A model generated the notes under the pieces. That model made no database searches. It was given only the letters and a program-made list of their open reading frames with translations, and had not been told where the DNA came from. From Bacteroidota bacterium (GTDB taxonomy: Bacteria; Bacteroidota; Ignavibacteria; Kryptoniales; JAKASW01): 64,000 bases of DNA. The stretch is taken from positions 1 to 64,000 of the forward strand of contig JAJYIT010000004.1 of NCBI GenBank assembly GCA_021789975.1, in the 5' to 3' direction. The position numbers and the translations under genes are program-made. Below are positions 18,299-27,909 of this stretch, piece by piece. Position 1 is the stretch's first letter, and the number at the start of each line of letters is the position of its first letter.

Positions 18299-19495
18299 TC
18301 AGTCGGAGATCACCCAATCAGGTAGCGGCTCGTGGCCGAGCACCCAATTGTAAGACTTCACCATGCGTTCCCCGACAAGGTCCCAGGAAAACTCACGCTC
18401 CATCCATGCACGACCGCGTTGTCCCATTGCCGCCAGATCTTCCGGCGTGGATGATAAAGCCTTTTCCAAGCATGATATAAGCGGGTCCACTCCAGTATCT
18501 ATCCACCAACCGGCCTGCCGGGTCCCCAGCCCGGACCATGGAGCACCTTTCGAGACGATCGCCGGGGTTCCCGACGCCAATGCCTCTGCCACAACCATGC
18601 CGAAATTCTCGTTGCGGGTGGGCAAAACGAACAAATCTGCCTCGCTGTATGCCTTCCACTTCTGTTCTCCATAGAGGGCATCGTTGAACTGTACCCGTTT
18701 GAGCGCGAGCGATTGGGCAAGATTTCGAAGTTCGGCAAGGTAACCTTGTTTGTCTGCACCAACAATATGGAGTCGCCATTCCGGAAATTTGTTTTCAGTT
18801 ACGGACCACGCCCGCAACAGCCAGTCGAGGCCTTTCTTCGGATGCAGCCTTCCGAGATACATTAGAGTCCGCGGACCGTCCGACCGCTTAGCCATAGCGG
18901 GTGGAATATCGATTCCATTGGGGATTACGGCCACCGGCTGTCGGAATCCCATGCGACGTATATCTTCATACTCGGAATGACTTGTGGCGTGCCAGCAAGT
19001 GACTCCCTTCAGCGACGGCTTTTGGACGAGTGGCCAGAACAAGCGCTTGACTCGCGATCCATGATGAAAGGGCCAGTCGCCCAGAGTGCCTCTTGGCGAA
19101 ACGACATAAGGAATACCGAAGTGGTTTGCTATCCGACCGGGATAGACGTTAGGCATCATCCAGAGGCTGTGGTTATGGATGATTTCAATGGTGCGGTTTC
19201 TCGCTTGCTTTTTCATCCATCGCCACATCTCTGAGGACCGCCCCAGCCGCTGAGGATAAACTCCCATTGCAAAAGATCGGGCGAAAGTCGGCAACTGTTT
19301 CGTTGGACCCCAGTCGAGACAAGCAAGCGTAACTTTCATTCCTTGTTTAGTTATCGATTCACATTGTCGCACAACGGAATATGTCGGGCCACTCGCCTCG
19401 ACGGCAAGGGCCGGAACCGTATGAAGGATCAATGGGAGGAAGAAATCCCGATCTCGGGCTTGACGACTTTCTCGATGTATTCTGAAAGAAGCCAA
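18299..19495 (-). CDS. Glycosyltransferase family 4
   Basis: VPALAVEASGPTYSVVRQCESL-type N-terminus, YLGRLHPKKGLDWLLRAW, TRNENFGMVVAEALASGTPAIVSKGAPW. True start may be TTG at 19432 (…LILHTVPAL). Confidence 0.9.
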   Translation of the reverse strand: MASFRIHRESRQARDRDFFLPLILHTVPALAVEASGPTYSVVRQCESITKQGMKVTLACLDWGPTKQLPTFARSFAMGVYPQRLGRSSEMWRWMKKQARNRTIEIIHNHSLWMMPNVYPGRIANHFGIPYVVSPRGTLGDWPFHHGSRVKRLFWPLVQKPSLKGVTCWHATSHSEYEDIRRMGFRQPVAVIPNGIDIPPAMAKRSDGPRTLMYLGRLHPKKGLDWLLRAWSVTENKFPEWRLHIVGADKQGYLAELRNLAQSLALKRVQFNDALYGEQKWKAYSEADLFVLPTRNENFGMVVAEALASGTPAIVSKGAPWSGLGTRQAGWWIDTGVDPLISCLEKALSSTPEDLAAMGQRGRAWMEREFSWDLVGERMVKSYNWVLGHEPLPDWVISD

Positions 19496-19603
19496 TACCT
19501 CAGACGAAAGGTTAATCTTGTCGTTGGCACTGTCAATTTAGTCCGTTCTTCCCAATTGGCATATCCCTGTGAAATAGTGTGCGATGATTTGTCTGCAGTC
19601 CGA

Positions 19604-21460
19604 TCACCTGTGGGCTTCGCGTAATATGGGCTCTCGCTGAAAATTTCTACCTGATTGTTGCCGCATCAATTCTCTGTGTAAGAAGTGTCCGAGCACCACG
19701 ACGCTCCAAAGCCGCGTCCAGTGGATCACTCTTTTCTCGAAGAACTCTCGCCTCAGTCTGGCTGGAACAACCTCCGGCAAAGAAGTTAGATGAGATGTTC
19801 GATCCAACCCTTCTTCGACAAATGATCTTAATGGTCCTCTCATCCACTCGTCCATGGGCAACGCAAAGCCCTGCTTTCTTCTTTTCCACCTTCGATCCGG
19901 CAATAGGTCTTTTACAGATTCGACAAGGAGCCACTTTTTTGTATTAGGTCGCGACTTGGATCGCATCGGCAAACTCAGGACGTATTCAACCAGGTCGTTG
20001 TCAAGGTAGGGAACCCGAACTTCCAGCGACACTGCCATACTCATCTGGTCGGTATCGCGCAGCAACATGTCACGGGTGTAGTAGGACAGCTCGGCCCAAC
20101 TCGTGCGGGCGAAGTCATCCGGAAGATCAGGCATGTCCCTGAGGACAAACGGAACCTCCGGCAGACCCGCATCATGCAGCATCTCTGCCGTCCAGAAACT
20201 TCTGCGCCAGTGAGCTAAAACATAAGCGTCCCGATTTGAAGGCAGATTTGCGAGGAATTTTCCATAAGTGCCGAAAGGCCTGAATCTTTCTCTGACTTTT
20301 TCTGGTAACAATTGTGCAAGCTTCATCGCCTGCACATCTCTAAAGTTCCGGTATCCTCCAAACAACTCATCAGCACCCAGACCGCTGAATGCCACCTTCA
20401 TGCCCTTTTCGGAAACCTTCCTGGCGACTATATATGTGTTGATAGCGTCCACAGAAGGGAGATCCATCTTAAAGACGGCCTCCTGGACGAGTTGCAATGC
20501 TTCTTCTTCAGCCACTTTGATTGTTTCGTGGTCGGTCCCATAAAACTGTGCGACTTCCAGCGCCGATTCCGATTCATCCAGCAACTTGCTCTCGAATCCG
20601 ACCGTGAAAGTCCTCAGGCGCTTGCCGTAGACGCGGGAGGCGATTGCTGTCAGGATCGTGCTATCTAAACCGCCGCTTAGAAACATCCCGACTGGAACGT
20701 CAGAAAGCAAGTGTCTCTCCACCGAACGTTCCAGCAGATCCCTGACTTCGCGTGCTGGATGCGCATAATGTTGATCTGTCGGAAGTGGCTTGGCTGGCTT
20801 CGAGGGAGGCCAGTATTTGTAAGTGCGACGTACCCCCGTTCTATCAACCACCATCCAATAACCGGCCGGTACAGACTTGATTTCCGGGAAGAGCAATTGA
20901 TCGTCCGGGCAGGCTCCCCATTGGAGAAATGCGGAAATGGATTCGGGGTCCACCGCTTCCTCGCGAATATGCATCAGAGTTCTTACTTCGGATGCGAAAT
21001 CAATCCGTTCGCCGGATATCCTGTAGTACAATGGCTTGATTCCCATCCTGTCACGGGACAAAAGAAGCGAACGGTTTGATGCATCATAGACGCCGACGGC
21101 AAACATCCCTGACAGCCTGGTGATGATATCTGTTCCCCAAAACCTGTATCCGATCAGTATCGTCTCTGTATCGCTTGTACTGATCCAATCTTTGAATAGC
21201 GGGGCGAGTTCTTTTCTTATCTCAAGGTGATTGTATATCTCACCGTTAAAGACGATTACGTTGCCTGTCTTCGGGTCATGCATCGGCTGGTTGCCGTTTA
21301 TAGTAAGATCGAGTATTGAGAGGCGGGTGTTGCCAAGCCACACGAGTCCGTTTTCGGAATTCCAGGTTCCTGTGGCATCAGGTCCACGATGTGCGAGAGT
21401 GTTGATGTCGAGAGGCTCGACTATCTTTGTGCTGCTAAAGCGGCCTGCGATTCCACACAC
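19604..21460 (-). CDS. Asparagine synthase (glutamine-hydrolysing)-type amidotransferase, copy 2
   Basis: MCGIAGRFSS, LAHRGPDATG, VFNGEIYNHLEIR, MFLSGGLDSTILTAIAS, FSGLGADELFGGY. Confidence 0.94.
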   Translation of the reverse strand: MCGIAGRFSSTKIVEPLDINTLAHRGPDATGTWNSENGLVWLGNTRLSILDLTINGNQPMHDPKTGNVIVFNGEIYNHLEIRKELAPLFKDWISTSDTETILIGYRFWGTDIITRLSGMFAVGVYDASNRSLLLSRDRMGIKPLYYRISGERIDFASEVRTLMHIREEAVDPESISAFLQWGACPDDQLLFPEIKSVPAGYWMVVDRTGVRRTYKYWPPSKPAKPLPTDQHYAHPAREVRDLLERSVERHLLSDVPVGMFLSGGLDSTILTAIASRVYGKRLRTFTVGFESKLLDESESALEVAQFYGTDHETIKVAEEEALQLVQEAVFKMDLPSVDAINTYIVARKVSEKGMKVAFSGLGADELFGGYRNFRDVQAMKLAQLLPEKVRERFRPFGTYGKFLANLPSNRDAYVLAHWRRSFWTAEMLHDAGLPEVPFVLRDMPDLPDDFARTSWAELSYYTRDMLLRDTDQMSMAVSLEVRVPYLDNDLVEYVLSLPMRSKSRPNTKKWLLVESVKDLLPDRRWKRRKQGFALPMDEWMRGPLRSFVEEGLDRTSHLTSLPEVVPARLRREFFEKRVIHWTRLWSVVVLGHFLHRELMRQQSGRNFQREPILREAHR

Positions 21461-22584
21461 TATTGGTCTCGCTGGATCAGTTGCTTGTACAATTTCAGAT
21501 AACCATCGACCATTCGTGATGTCGAATATTTCTCCGCGTTACAGTAACCGAGCTCCACCATCCGATCTCTGTTGCGAAGCCCGTGCAAAATCACAGTGGC
21601 GGCGGCCTCGTAATCTTGAGGATCGAGATACGCAGCTCCTTCCCCGCCAACTTCCATCATAGGATGTCTGTTCGAAGTAAAGACCGGGCATCCACACGCT
21701 TGTGCTTCGATTATCGGCCAGCAAAAACCTTCATATAGCGAAGGATAAATCAGTGCCTCCGCCGACGAGTAAAGGGCGCGAAGTTGCTCTTGAGTCGGGT
21801 TCCTCACCTCGATAAGTTTTGGGCCGACTCCGCACCTGCTTGCTTCTTGTAACAAGTCCCGGGGAAGACCCTTGCCCGCCATTACCAGTCTGTGGTTCGC
21901 ATAAGTTGCATCACGGACGAGATGACTAAAGATTCGGATAACTGCCGCCCTGTTCTTGTAGAAGGAATTACTTCCGACGTGCAAGAAGAACTTTGAGTCA
22001 CGGTTAATATGCAATTTCTCAAAATACATCAGTTGTTCCCCCCGGGGCATCGGAGTATATGAATAGTTAAGTCCATTGTGAACGACGGAAGTCACCGGGG
22101 CCGCTGTCCCGCATAGCCTTAGCAAGTCCGATTCGGTTGTCGCGGATACGCACGCGATATGTTGAGCCTTCTTCAGGCTATTTAAGATCCACCGTTCGTA
22201 GACGCGACCAGTAAGTTTAACCTTGTTTTTAGGAATTTCTCTTCTAGCGCTCCTTACTGCGATCATATCATGGCAGGTGACAACGTGCGGTTTTCCCCGA
22301 AGCCACGGAACGTATAGAGCATTTGCATGATCGCAGATGTGGATTACGTCTGCCCATTTTACAGCAGGCTTAAGGTCGACCGGAAACAGAATGAACATAT
22401 CTAAGTAGCCGAGCCACTTGCCGACGCCAACCGGTTTTCGCATAACCCTTCCGACTTTGGTCTTCGGACGCAGAAGCCAGGACTCATGACCGTGAGCCTT
22501 AATCTCCTTATCCAGAATCGTGGCAAACTGATCCATACTCTGGCTATAGAGGTATGGGTAGTTCCCGACGAGGAGAACCTTCAT
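21460..22584 (-). CDS. Glycosyltransferase (GT4-type)
   Basis: MKVLLVGNYPYLYSQSMDQFA, VGSNSFYKNRAAVIRIF, PSLYEGFCWPIIEAQACGCPVFTSN. ATG 22584 overlaps the methyltransferase stop (ATGA). Confidence 0.9.
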   Translation of the reverse strand: MKVLLVGNYPYLYSQSMDQFATILDKEIKAHGHESWLLRPKTKVGRVMRKPVGVGKWLGYLDMFILFPVDLKPAVKWADVIHICDHANALYVPWLRGKPHVVTCHDMIAVRSARREIPKNKVKLTGRVYERWILNSLKKAQHIACVSATTESDLLRLCGTAAPVTSVVHNGLNYSYTPMPRGEQLMYFEKLHINRDSKFFLHVGSNSFYKNRAAVIRIFSHLVRDATYANHRLVMAGKGLPRDLLQEASRCGVGPKLIEVRNPTQEQLRALYSSAEALIYPSLYEGFCWPIIEAQACGCPVFTSNRHPMMEVGGEGAAYLDPQDYEAAATVILHGLRNRDRMVELGYCNAEKYSTSRMVDGYLKLYKQLIQRDQ

Positions 22585-23309
22585 TTTGTCGCGACGGTCA
22601 GGAAATTCTGGGTGAAGAGCGCTCCCTTGCCGGTATCCCCCGTCTCGACAGCCAAATAGGTCCTCAGGAGTATCCGCAAGAATTTCCATGAAATCCACCG
22701 GATCGTACTCTTCAGTCCGTGCGGTACAGGCTGTTCTTCGAAAGACTCTACATTGGTAAACCCCGACGACAGGAGAAGCTGAGCGATGGATGTACGTGTA
22801 AACGCGATCTCGTGAGTTATGTCCAAATACCGCATGCGAAGTCCAAAGGGTGACTCGGCGTTAACAGTGTGAATAATCCACCTGCCTCCTGACTTAAGGA
22901 CACGAAGTACCTCATCCATGAGAACGAGGCCTTCAGTTCGATCAAAGTGTTCGAGGACATCGAAGCAAATAACCACATCTACCGAATTATCGGGCTGCAC
23001 TTTAACGGTCGTCAGGAGATCACCATGTGACACCTCGTTGATGCCGAGCTTTCTAGCGGCCTCTACCTGTTCTGAGGACGTATCTACTCCGTGGATATGC
23101 GAATAGCCTGACTGTTTGGCGAAATGTATCAGGGCTCCGTGCCCACAACCTAAGTCCAGGATGTTTGCTCTATGATCATCAGGGAAGTGAGACTTGACAA
23201 GCTTGCGTAAGTAAGGCGCGCGAGGCTTCAGACCATCGAGTGAGTCTGGAGCGAGGCTGGCTACTCGACCGCTATTGTAACTTCCGTAAACCCGGTCCCG
23301 ATAACTCAT
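22581..23309 (-). CDS. Class I SAM-dependent methyltransferase
   Basis: ANILDLGCGHGALIHFAKQSGY, VDVVICFDVLEHF, VLKSGGRWIIHTVN. ATG 23309 overlaps the upstream stop (ATGA). Confidence 0.9.
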   Translation of the reverse strand: MSYRDRVYGSYNSGRVASLAPDSLDGLKPRAPYLRKLVKSHFPDDHRANILDLGCGHGALIHFAKQSGYSHIHGVDTSSEQVEAARKLGINEVSHGDLLTTVKVQPDNSVDVVICFDVLEHFDRTEGLVLMDEVLRVLKSGGRWIIHTVNAESPFGLRMRYLDITHEIAFTRTSIAQLLLSSGFTNVESFEEQPVPHGLKSTIRWISWKFLRILLRTYLAVETGDTGKGALFTQNFLTVATK

Positions 23310-24982
23310 TTGGCTTCTGTCTTTCGTCCGTGCAGCCATCTAGATGGCCAGTAAGTCAGCCAGTAGATAATTCCATATACGAATGCAACCTGCAGCCAAC
23401 CCCTTACCAGGTAACCTGCAACTCCTGCCAGCGAGTCGTTTCCACTGGCGGCGCTTGTAAAAAGGAAACACCATGTGAAGAAGGAAACAACAACGATTGG
23501 GCTTAGAACAGGTATGCGATATCCGCGTTTCGAGAGTCGTGAAATTGTCAGTGCGTCTGAAAGTGCAAACACAAAAAAGGCGATGATGGCAAAGAACAGA
23601 GGATACCACCAGCCGAAAAGAGCGTAGCCGCTTCCGAAAAGAGAACCGGTATAGAAAGTTCCAAGGACCCCGTGCATCCCGGTCGCTTCATAGAGGAGGA
23701 AGTCGCCAGCTGATTTGGAAATCGCTGATGCTTTATTGACATCTATTCCGATAATGTGAATGAAAGGAGCCGGCAGCTCGGAGAGAACTCTATCGAGTTG
23801 TTCTGTCTCGAAAGCGGTTTTCGCCGGCTTGCTAAGTGATTTGGCTAATGTGATGGAGTTGTCTGCATACTTCAAATTGCACAGTCTGTCGAAAAAGAGA
23901 TTCCCGGTATAATATTCGTCATAGACAGTGCCGAGTCCGGAAGCGAGGCTCTTATATCGGCTCACGGTGTTCTTGTTCTCGTACGCCCTGAGTGTGCTCG
24001 CAACCAATGCGAGTGGCGACTCTGCACCACGCTCATTCCGCACGACCACCATGGTCATAGCCAAATCCGTGATGGGACCGGAGAGTATTAACGCTGCCGC
24101 AACAGCTAGCCCGGTTCTTCTCAAGAGAGCAGCATCTGCTTTGTATATCCCGGCGGCTATTCCGTAAAGGTAGACCAGGCCAATGGAAGCAAAAATGCCG
24201 AGCAGAGCAAACCGACTGTTACTACCGAGCAAAACATAAACCATCAATACTATGTACGATAATATGATCCAATACCACTTATTGTCCCGTTCCCTCTTTC
24301 CTCCCACAGTCTCTCGAACAACTGCCACAAGCGGTAGATACGCAGCCGGATAAAATCCCTGGATAAGTCTGTCCTTGATACCAAGATGAGCTTGCCGGAA
24401 GGCTCCTAGTGCGAGAATCTCATAGGCAGTTGCTGCCAGGCCAATGAGGCCCATAAGAAGGAGTTGGACGTTTGACGGTGCCTCAAAAAAGTGCAGGGGT
24501 TTATAGAGCTTTTTTGTGATAACCAGCCGGAGGTAGCTTAGAAGGCTGCTCCTTCTATAAATTGTGTGGGCTGCCAACAAAGCGAGCAGGCAAGCAACGG
24601 CATTGACCATTACCAAAACCGGATGATCAAGATTGTTTGTAAGCGGTACACCACTGACAATTGTCGCCACCGGGGGCAAAAGAAAATAGCAACCGACATA
24701 CCCGATCATGACTACTGTAGAGATAGGATATCTAACAAGATAGTCTCTTTTTGCGAAGGCAGTAACACCAATCATGCCACCTAAAAGAGTGAGTAATGTA
24801 GAAATAGCGTTCTGAGTGTATGACCATCGAATCCATTGAGCAAGGACAACGCAACACCAAGCAAGCAAACTCATCCGCGTCAACTTTCCCAGGTCAATGC
24901 GCTCATCGTGCATCGGCGACTTACCGTGCGGGATAGGATTTGGAGAAATCGGAGTTTGCGGGCTTGAGGACACGGCTACCAA
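23306..24982 (-). CDS. Polytopic membrane protein, probable O-antigen/capsule polymerase (Wzy-like)
   Basis: About 12 hydrophobic segments with a long central loop; position in a Wzx/Wzy locus. Confidence 0.7.
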   Translation of the reverse strand: MVAVSSSPQTPISPNPIPHGKSPMHDERIDLGKLTRMSLLAWCCVVLAQWIRWSYTQNAISTLLTLLGGMIGVTAFAKRDYLVRYPISTVVMIGYVGCYFLLPPVATIVSGVPLTNNLDHPVLVMVNAVACLLALLAAHTIYRRSSLLSYLRLVITKKLYKPLHFFEAPSNVQLLLMGLIGLAATAYEILALGAFRQAHLGIKDRLIQGFYPAAYLPLVAVVRETVGGKRERDNKWYWIILSYIVLMVYVLLGSNSRFALLGIFASIGLVYLYGIAAGIYKADAALLRRTGLAVAAALILSGPITDLAMTMVVVRNERGAESPLALVASTLRAYENKNTVSRYKSLASGLGTVYDEYYTGNLFFDRLCNLKYADNSITLAKSLSKPAKTAFETEQLDRVLSELPAPFIHIIGIDVNKASAISKSAGDFLLYEATGMHGVLGTFYTGSLFGSGYALFGWWYPLFFAIIAFFVFALSDALTISRLSKRGYRIPVLSPIVVVSFFTWCFLFTSAASGNDSLAGVAGYLVRGWLQVAFVYGIIYWLTYWPSRWLHGRKTEAK

Positions 24983-26053
24983 CTAGGCAGGTGAAAGGGG
25001 TTTCTTACGTGCATGGTCGGTGCCGGAGGCATAGGTCGCCGCAGTTGCCATTGAAATAATGGAAGCCAAAACCGGCTCATTGAAGAGATTGTTGTGTATC
25101 GCACGTTCGTAGCCAGCCTTAGCTAAATTCCTTCGGCGTTGTTCATTGACCAAGAGATCGTTACATACACTCGCGCACTCTTCGGCACTATTCCAGAAGA
25201 TTGCCTCCGCGCCTTCGTGGTACAGGGCGATATGTTCAGAAGTTCTCTCTGCGCAGAGTAATGAACCGAGCGCCGGAATCTCGAGGCTTCGTTGGGTATG
25301 TAGGTCTCGGTTTCCCTTGCTCAAGAGACCAAGGCACACCTTAGCCGCTAAAACCGCAGCGGAGTAAGATCTATCGTCGTTCAGTGCCGGCCCGCGCCAG
25401 TACTGTTTCAGGATATTCCACTCTTTCGATTTCTCCCAGTGGTTGCCCCAGATTGACAGGGGAACACCCCTATCTATAAGCTCCACCATGAAAGGTCCTC
25501 GTTCGGGCATCCAAGTGCCTACAAATACGACGTCACTTGTGAATTTCCTCTTCTCGTCCGGAGTTAGTGATCTTGGGGCGTGGGCCAACTCATCGGCAGA
25601 ACGCCAAACGCGTACGACCTTTCGGGCTTTTGCTCGGTATGCTTCCTGAACATTCTGTTCCCTTACTACCGCGAGCAAGTCGTAGTATGGAACGGCCTTC
25701 CTATACTGGACGAATCGCTTCCAATCACGTGGACCGAAGGGATCATCCACTGCGTAATTCACGATTGGCGCGCCAACACGACGCAGTCCGGCAATGGACT
25801 TTTCACCAAGAAACTCGCCTTGGTCGACCCAGATCAAATCGGGACTTGTTTCCTTGGTCTCTTGAGAGATCTGCTGGTGTAACAACGTGTCTAACCCCAA
25901 TCCACCAAAGTGATAAGCCCATCTCCCGGCCCATTTCGAAGTTCCCAACCAACGCCAGGGGTCAATGACTGTAACCACGTGTCCCATGCGTTTCAGAGCG
26001 TTCGCCCGATGCAGCGAAGTACCCAGATTCTGTCCTATGTAAAGTATCCTCAC
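24983..26053 (-). CDS. CgeB-like glycosyltransferase family protein
   Basis: MRILYIGQNLGTSLHRANALKRMGHVVTVIDP, SPDLIWVDQGEFL, DVVFVGTWMPERGPFM, RSLEIPALGSLLCAERTSEH, LFEDG-like tail. Confidence 0.85.
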   Translation of the reverse strand: MRILYIGQNLGTSLHRANALKRMGHVVTVIDPWRWLGTSKWAGRWAYHFGGLGLDTLLHQQISQETKETSPDLIWVDQGEFLGEKSIAGLRRVGAPIVNYAVDDPFGPRDWKRFVQYRKAVPYYDLLAVVREQNVQEAYRAKARKVVRVWRSADELAHAPRSLTPDEKRKFTSDVVFVGTWMPERGPFMVELIDRGVPLSIWGNHWEKSKEWNILKQYWRGPALNDDRSYSAAVLAAKVCLGLLSKGNRDLHTQRSLEIPALGSLLCAERTSEHIALYHEGAEAIFWNSAEECASVCNDLLVNEQRRRNLAKAGYERAIHNNLFNEPVLASIISMATAATYASGTDHARKKPLSPA

Positions 26054-27237
26054 TTCGACTCTAAAATCTTGGCTCTTTCCTCTGCTATCTCATGGCATAG
26101 ATTGGCATACTCTTCGCCGTACCTGTTCCACCCTCCGAGGAATTTCACACGTTCTATTGCTGCATCGCTCATCTTTCGGCGTAAATCAGGATCATCTGCC
26201 ATCTGTTCCAGGCGGACTGTGATTGCCAAAGGATCCCTAATCGGAACAATGAATCCTTCTTTACCATCCTCGAACAAGTCGGCGGCTCAGGTGTTTGCTG
26301 TGGACACGAGAGGACACCCGCAAGCCATCGCTTCCCCTTGCACAAGAGCAAGTCCCTCTTGAATGCTCGGCAGCACCATAACATGACTTACTCTCATGTA
26401 ATGCTTCAGTTCAGCGTGAGGTTTCACCCCAATAAAGTTGATATGGTCAAAGTGTTTGCCAATCATAAGTTTTCTTACCTCAGGCTGTAACGCTCCGATG
26501 ATGGTTAACTTCTTTCGTCTGTTCTTAAAGTTCGAGAATGCTTGGAGTAAATAGGGTACTCCTTTCTGAAACGAAACCTGACCTACGAAGAGGACGTTAA
26601 ATTCGTACTGCGGAGGGTCTGAAGTCTTGGAGAAGGTGGTCAGATCGGCGCCATACGGAATCTTTCTCACTTTATAACTCGGAATACCTTCATGTATGAA
26701 CGATTCTCGTGCGAACTCCGAAGGGACGGTGATAATGTCGGCAGCAGCATATTCAGTTTCCTCATGTGCCATGGCCTTCGAGTTTATCCCGGGGAATTCT
26801 TGCCCCCACCGGGCAAACTCTTCACGCAGGATATTATCTTGGTAGCGGATGTGACTCGACCCGCGATCGCAGATATATTTAGCTCCCCGCCTTTGGGCCA
26901 GCGGTCCTGCTTTGTAGCCCGTACCAGAAAGCGCGATAAAGACATTACATTCTGGAAGCTTATGAGCAACGTAAGCAGGGAAAGCAGTCCTATTGAGAGA
27001 TTCGAGTCCTTCATCTAACCAGGGAATTCTAATTCCGTACTTGGACTTCGCCATCAAGGGAGCGTGAAACCAGGGAAATGTGTGAACCTTCTCTTTTCCC
27101 AACCCTTCGCGCTTCAAACGTAGGTGTGGGTATGTCGAGAAGATGCATTTTAGCATGCCTCTCTTGTACAACTGCTTGGCCAAATGAAATTGATGGAATG
27201 TTCCCCAAGTGGCCTGTACAACCTCTGGTATGCGCAA
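26050..27237 (-). pseudogene. Glycosyltransferase family 4 interrupted by an in-frame TGA (26287-26289)
   Basis: 27237-26290 reads …CGCPLVSTANT, then TGA, then in the same frame AADLFEDGKEGFIVPIRDPLAITVRLEQMADDPDLRRKMSDAA; the typical family reading is VSTxNTGAxDLFxDGxEGFIVP. Confidence 0.85.
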
Positions 27238-27249
27238 GACGTAAGTTCT

Positions 27250-27909
27250 CTATTGTGTTTCAGAAGGGGTGTTGGCGATAGGTATATCCCGAAACTGAGG
27301 AGTGTCTACTCTCAACTCGGGCTTACCGAGCCACGCCTCAAACGCGGCCACCCACTCCACAGGGGAGTAACAAAGGTTTCGAGATCGTTCTCCAACTCGT
27401 ACGGCAGGATTACCTGCCACCACCGTAAATTCAGGAACGCTCTTCGATACGACGGACCCTGCCCCGACCACAGCACCTTTGCCAATGTGTACCCTAGGAA
27501 GGATGATTGAGTTCATCGCGATCCAAGCGTATTCATCTACTGTTATAGTTTCCTTTCTGGTTCCAAACCGTACATCCTTTGTTCGATGGGTCGCAGTTAG
27601 AAAAACACAGCCGTCATTTATTGAGACTCTACTTCCAATGGTTATCCTCTCGTGCAAGGCAAAGTGTACGTGTGATCCCACGAAGCTCATATCCCCTACG
27701 GTCAACTGTCTTCCTGGACCGTCTAGATTCAGGTCCCCAACTATTGTCAACACGCCGAGCGAGACACCTTTCAAACTGAAACGGGTTCGGCGGACGACAA
27801 TCATCATCAGGTTCAGCCAGTTCCATATCCGTTTTGCCCAAACCTTTGACCATCTTCTAGAAAGAAGTTTCGGTCTTTCCCTATTCGTCCAAAGGTAATT
27901 TATTATCAT
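27250..27909 (-). CDS. Left-handed beta-helix (hexapeptide) acyltransferase
   Basis: AWIAMNSIILPRVHIGKGAVVGAGSVVSKSVPEFTVVAGNPAVRVGER. ATG 27909 overlaps the wzx stop (ATGA). Confidence 0.9.
   Translation of the reverse strand: MIINYLWTNRERPKLLSRRWSKVWAKRIWNWLNLMMIVVRRTRFSLKGVSLGVLTIVGDLNLDGPGRQLTVGDMSFVGSHVHFALHERITIGSRVSINDGCVFLTATHRTKDVRFGTRKETITVDEYAWIAMNSIILPRVHIGKGAVVGAGSVVSKSVPEFTVVAGNPAVRVGERSRNLCYSPVEWVAAFEAWLGKPELRVDTPQFRDIPIANTPSETQ

Noticed and set aside
26287-26289. TGA recoded as glycine (genetic code 25) or selenocysteine
   Set aside because: TGA is used as a genuine stop for mnmE, mfd, accB and guaA in this window, and no SECIS-like element was evident; a nonsense mutation is simpler.
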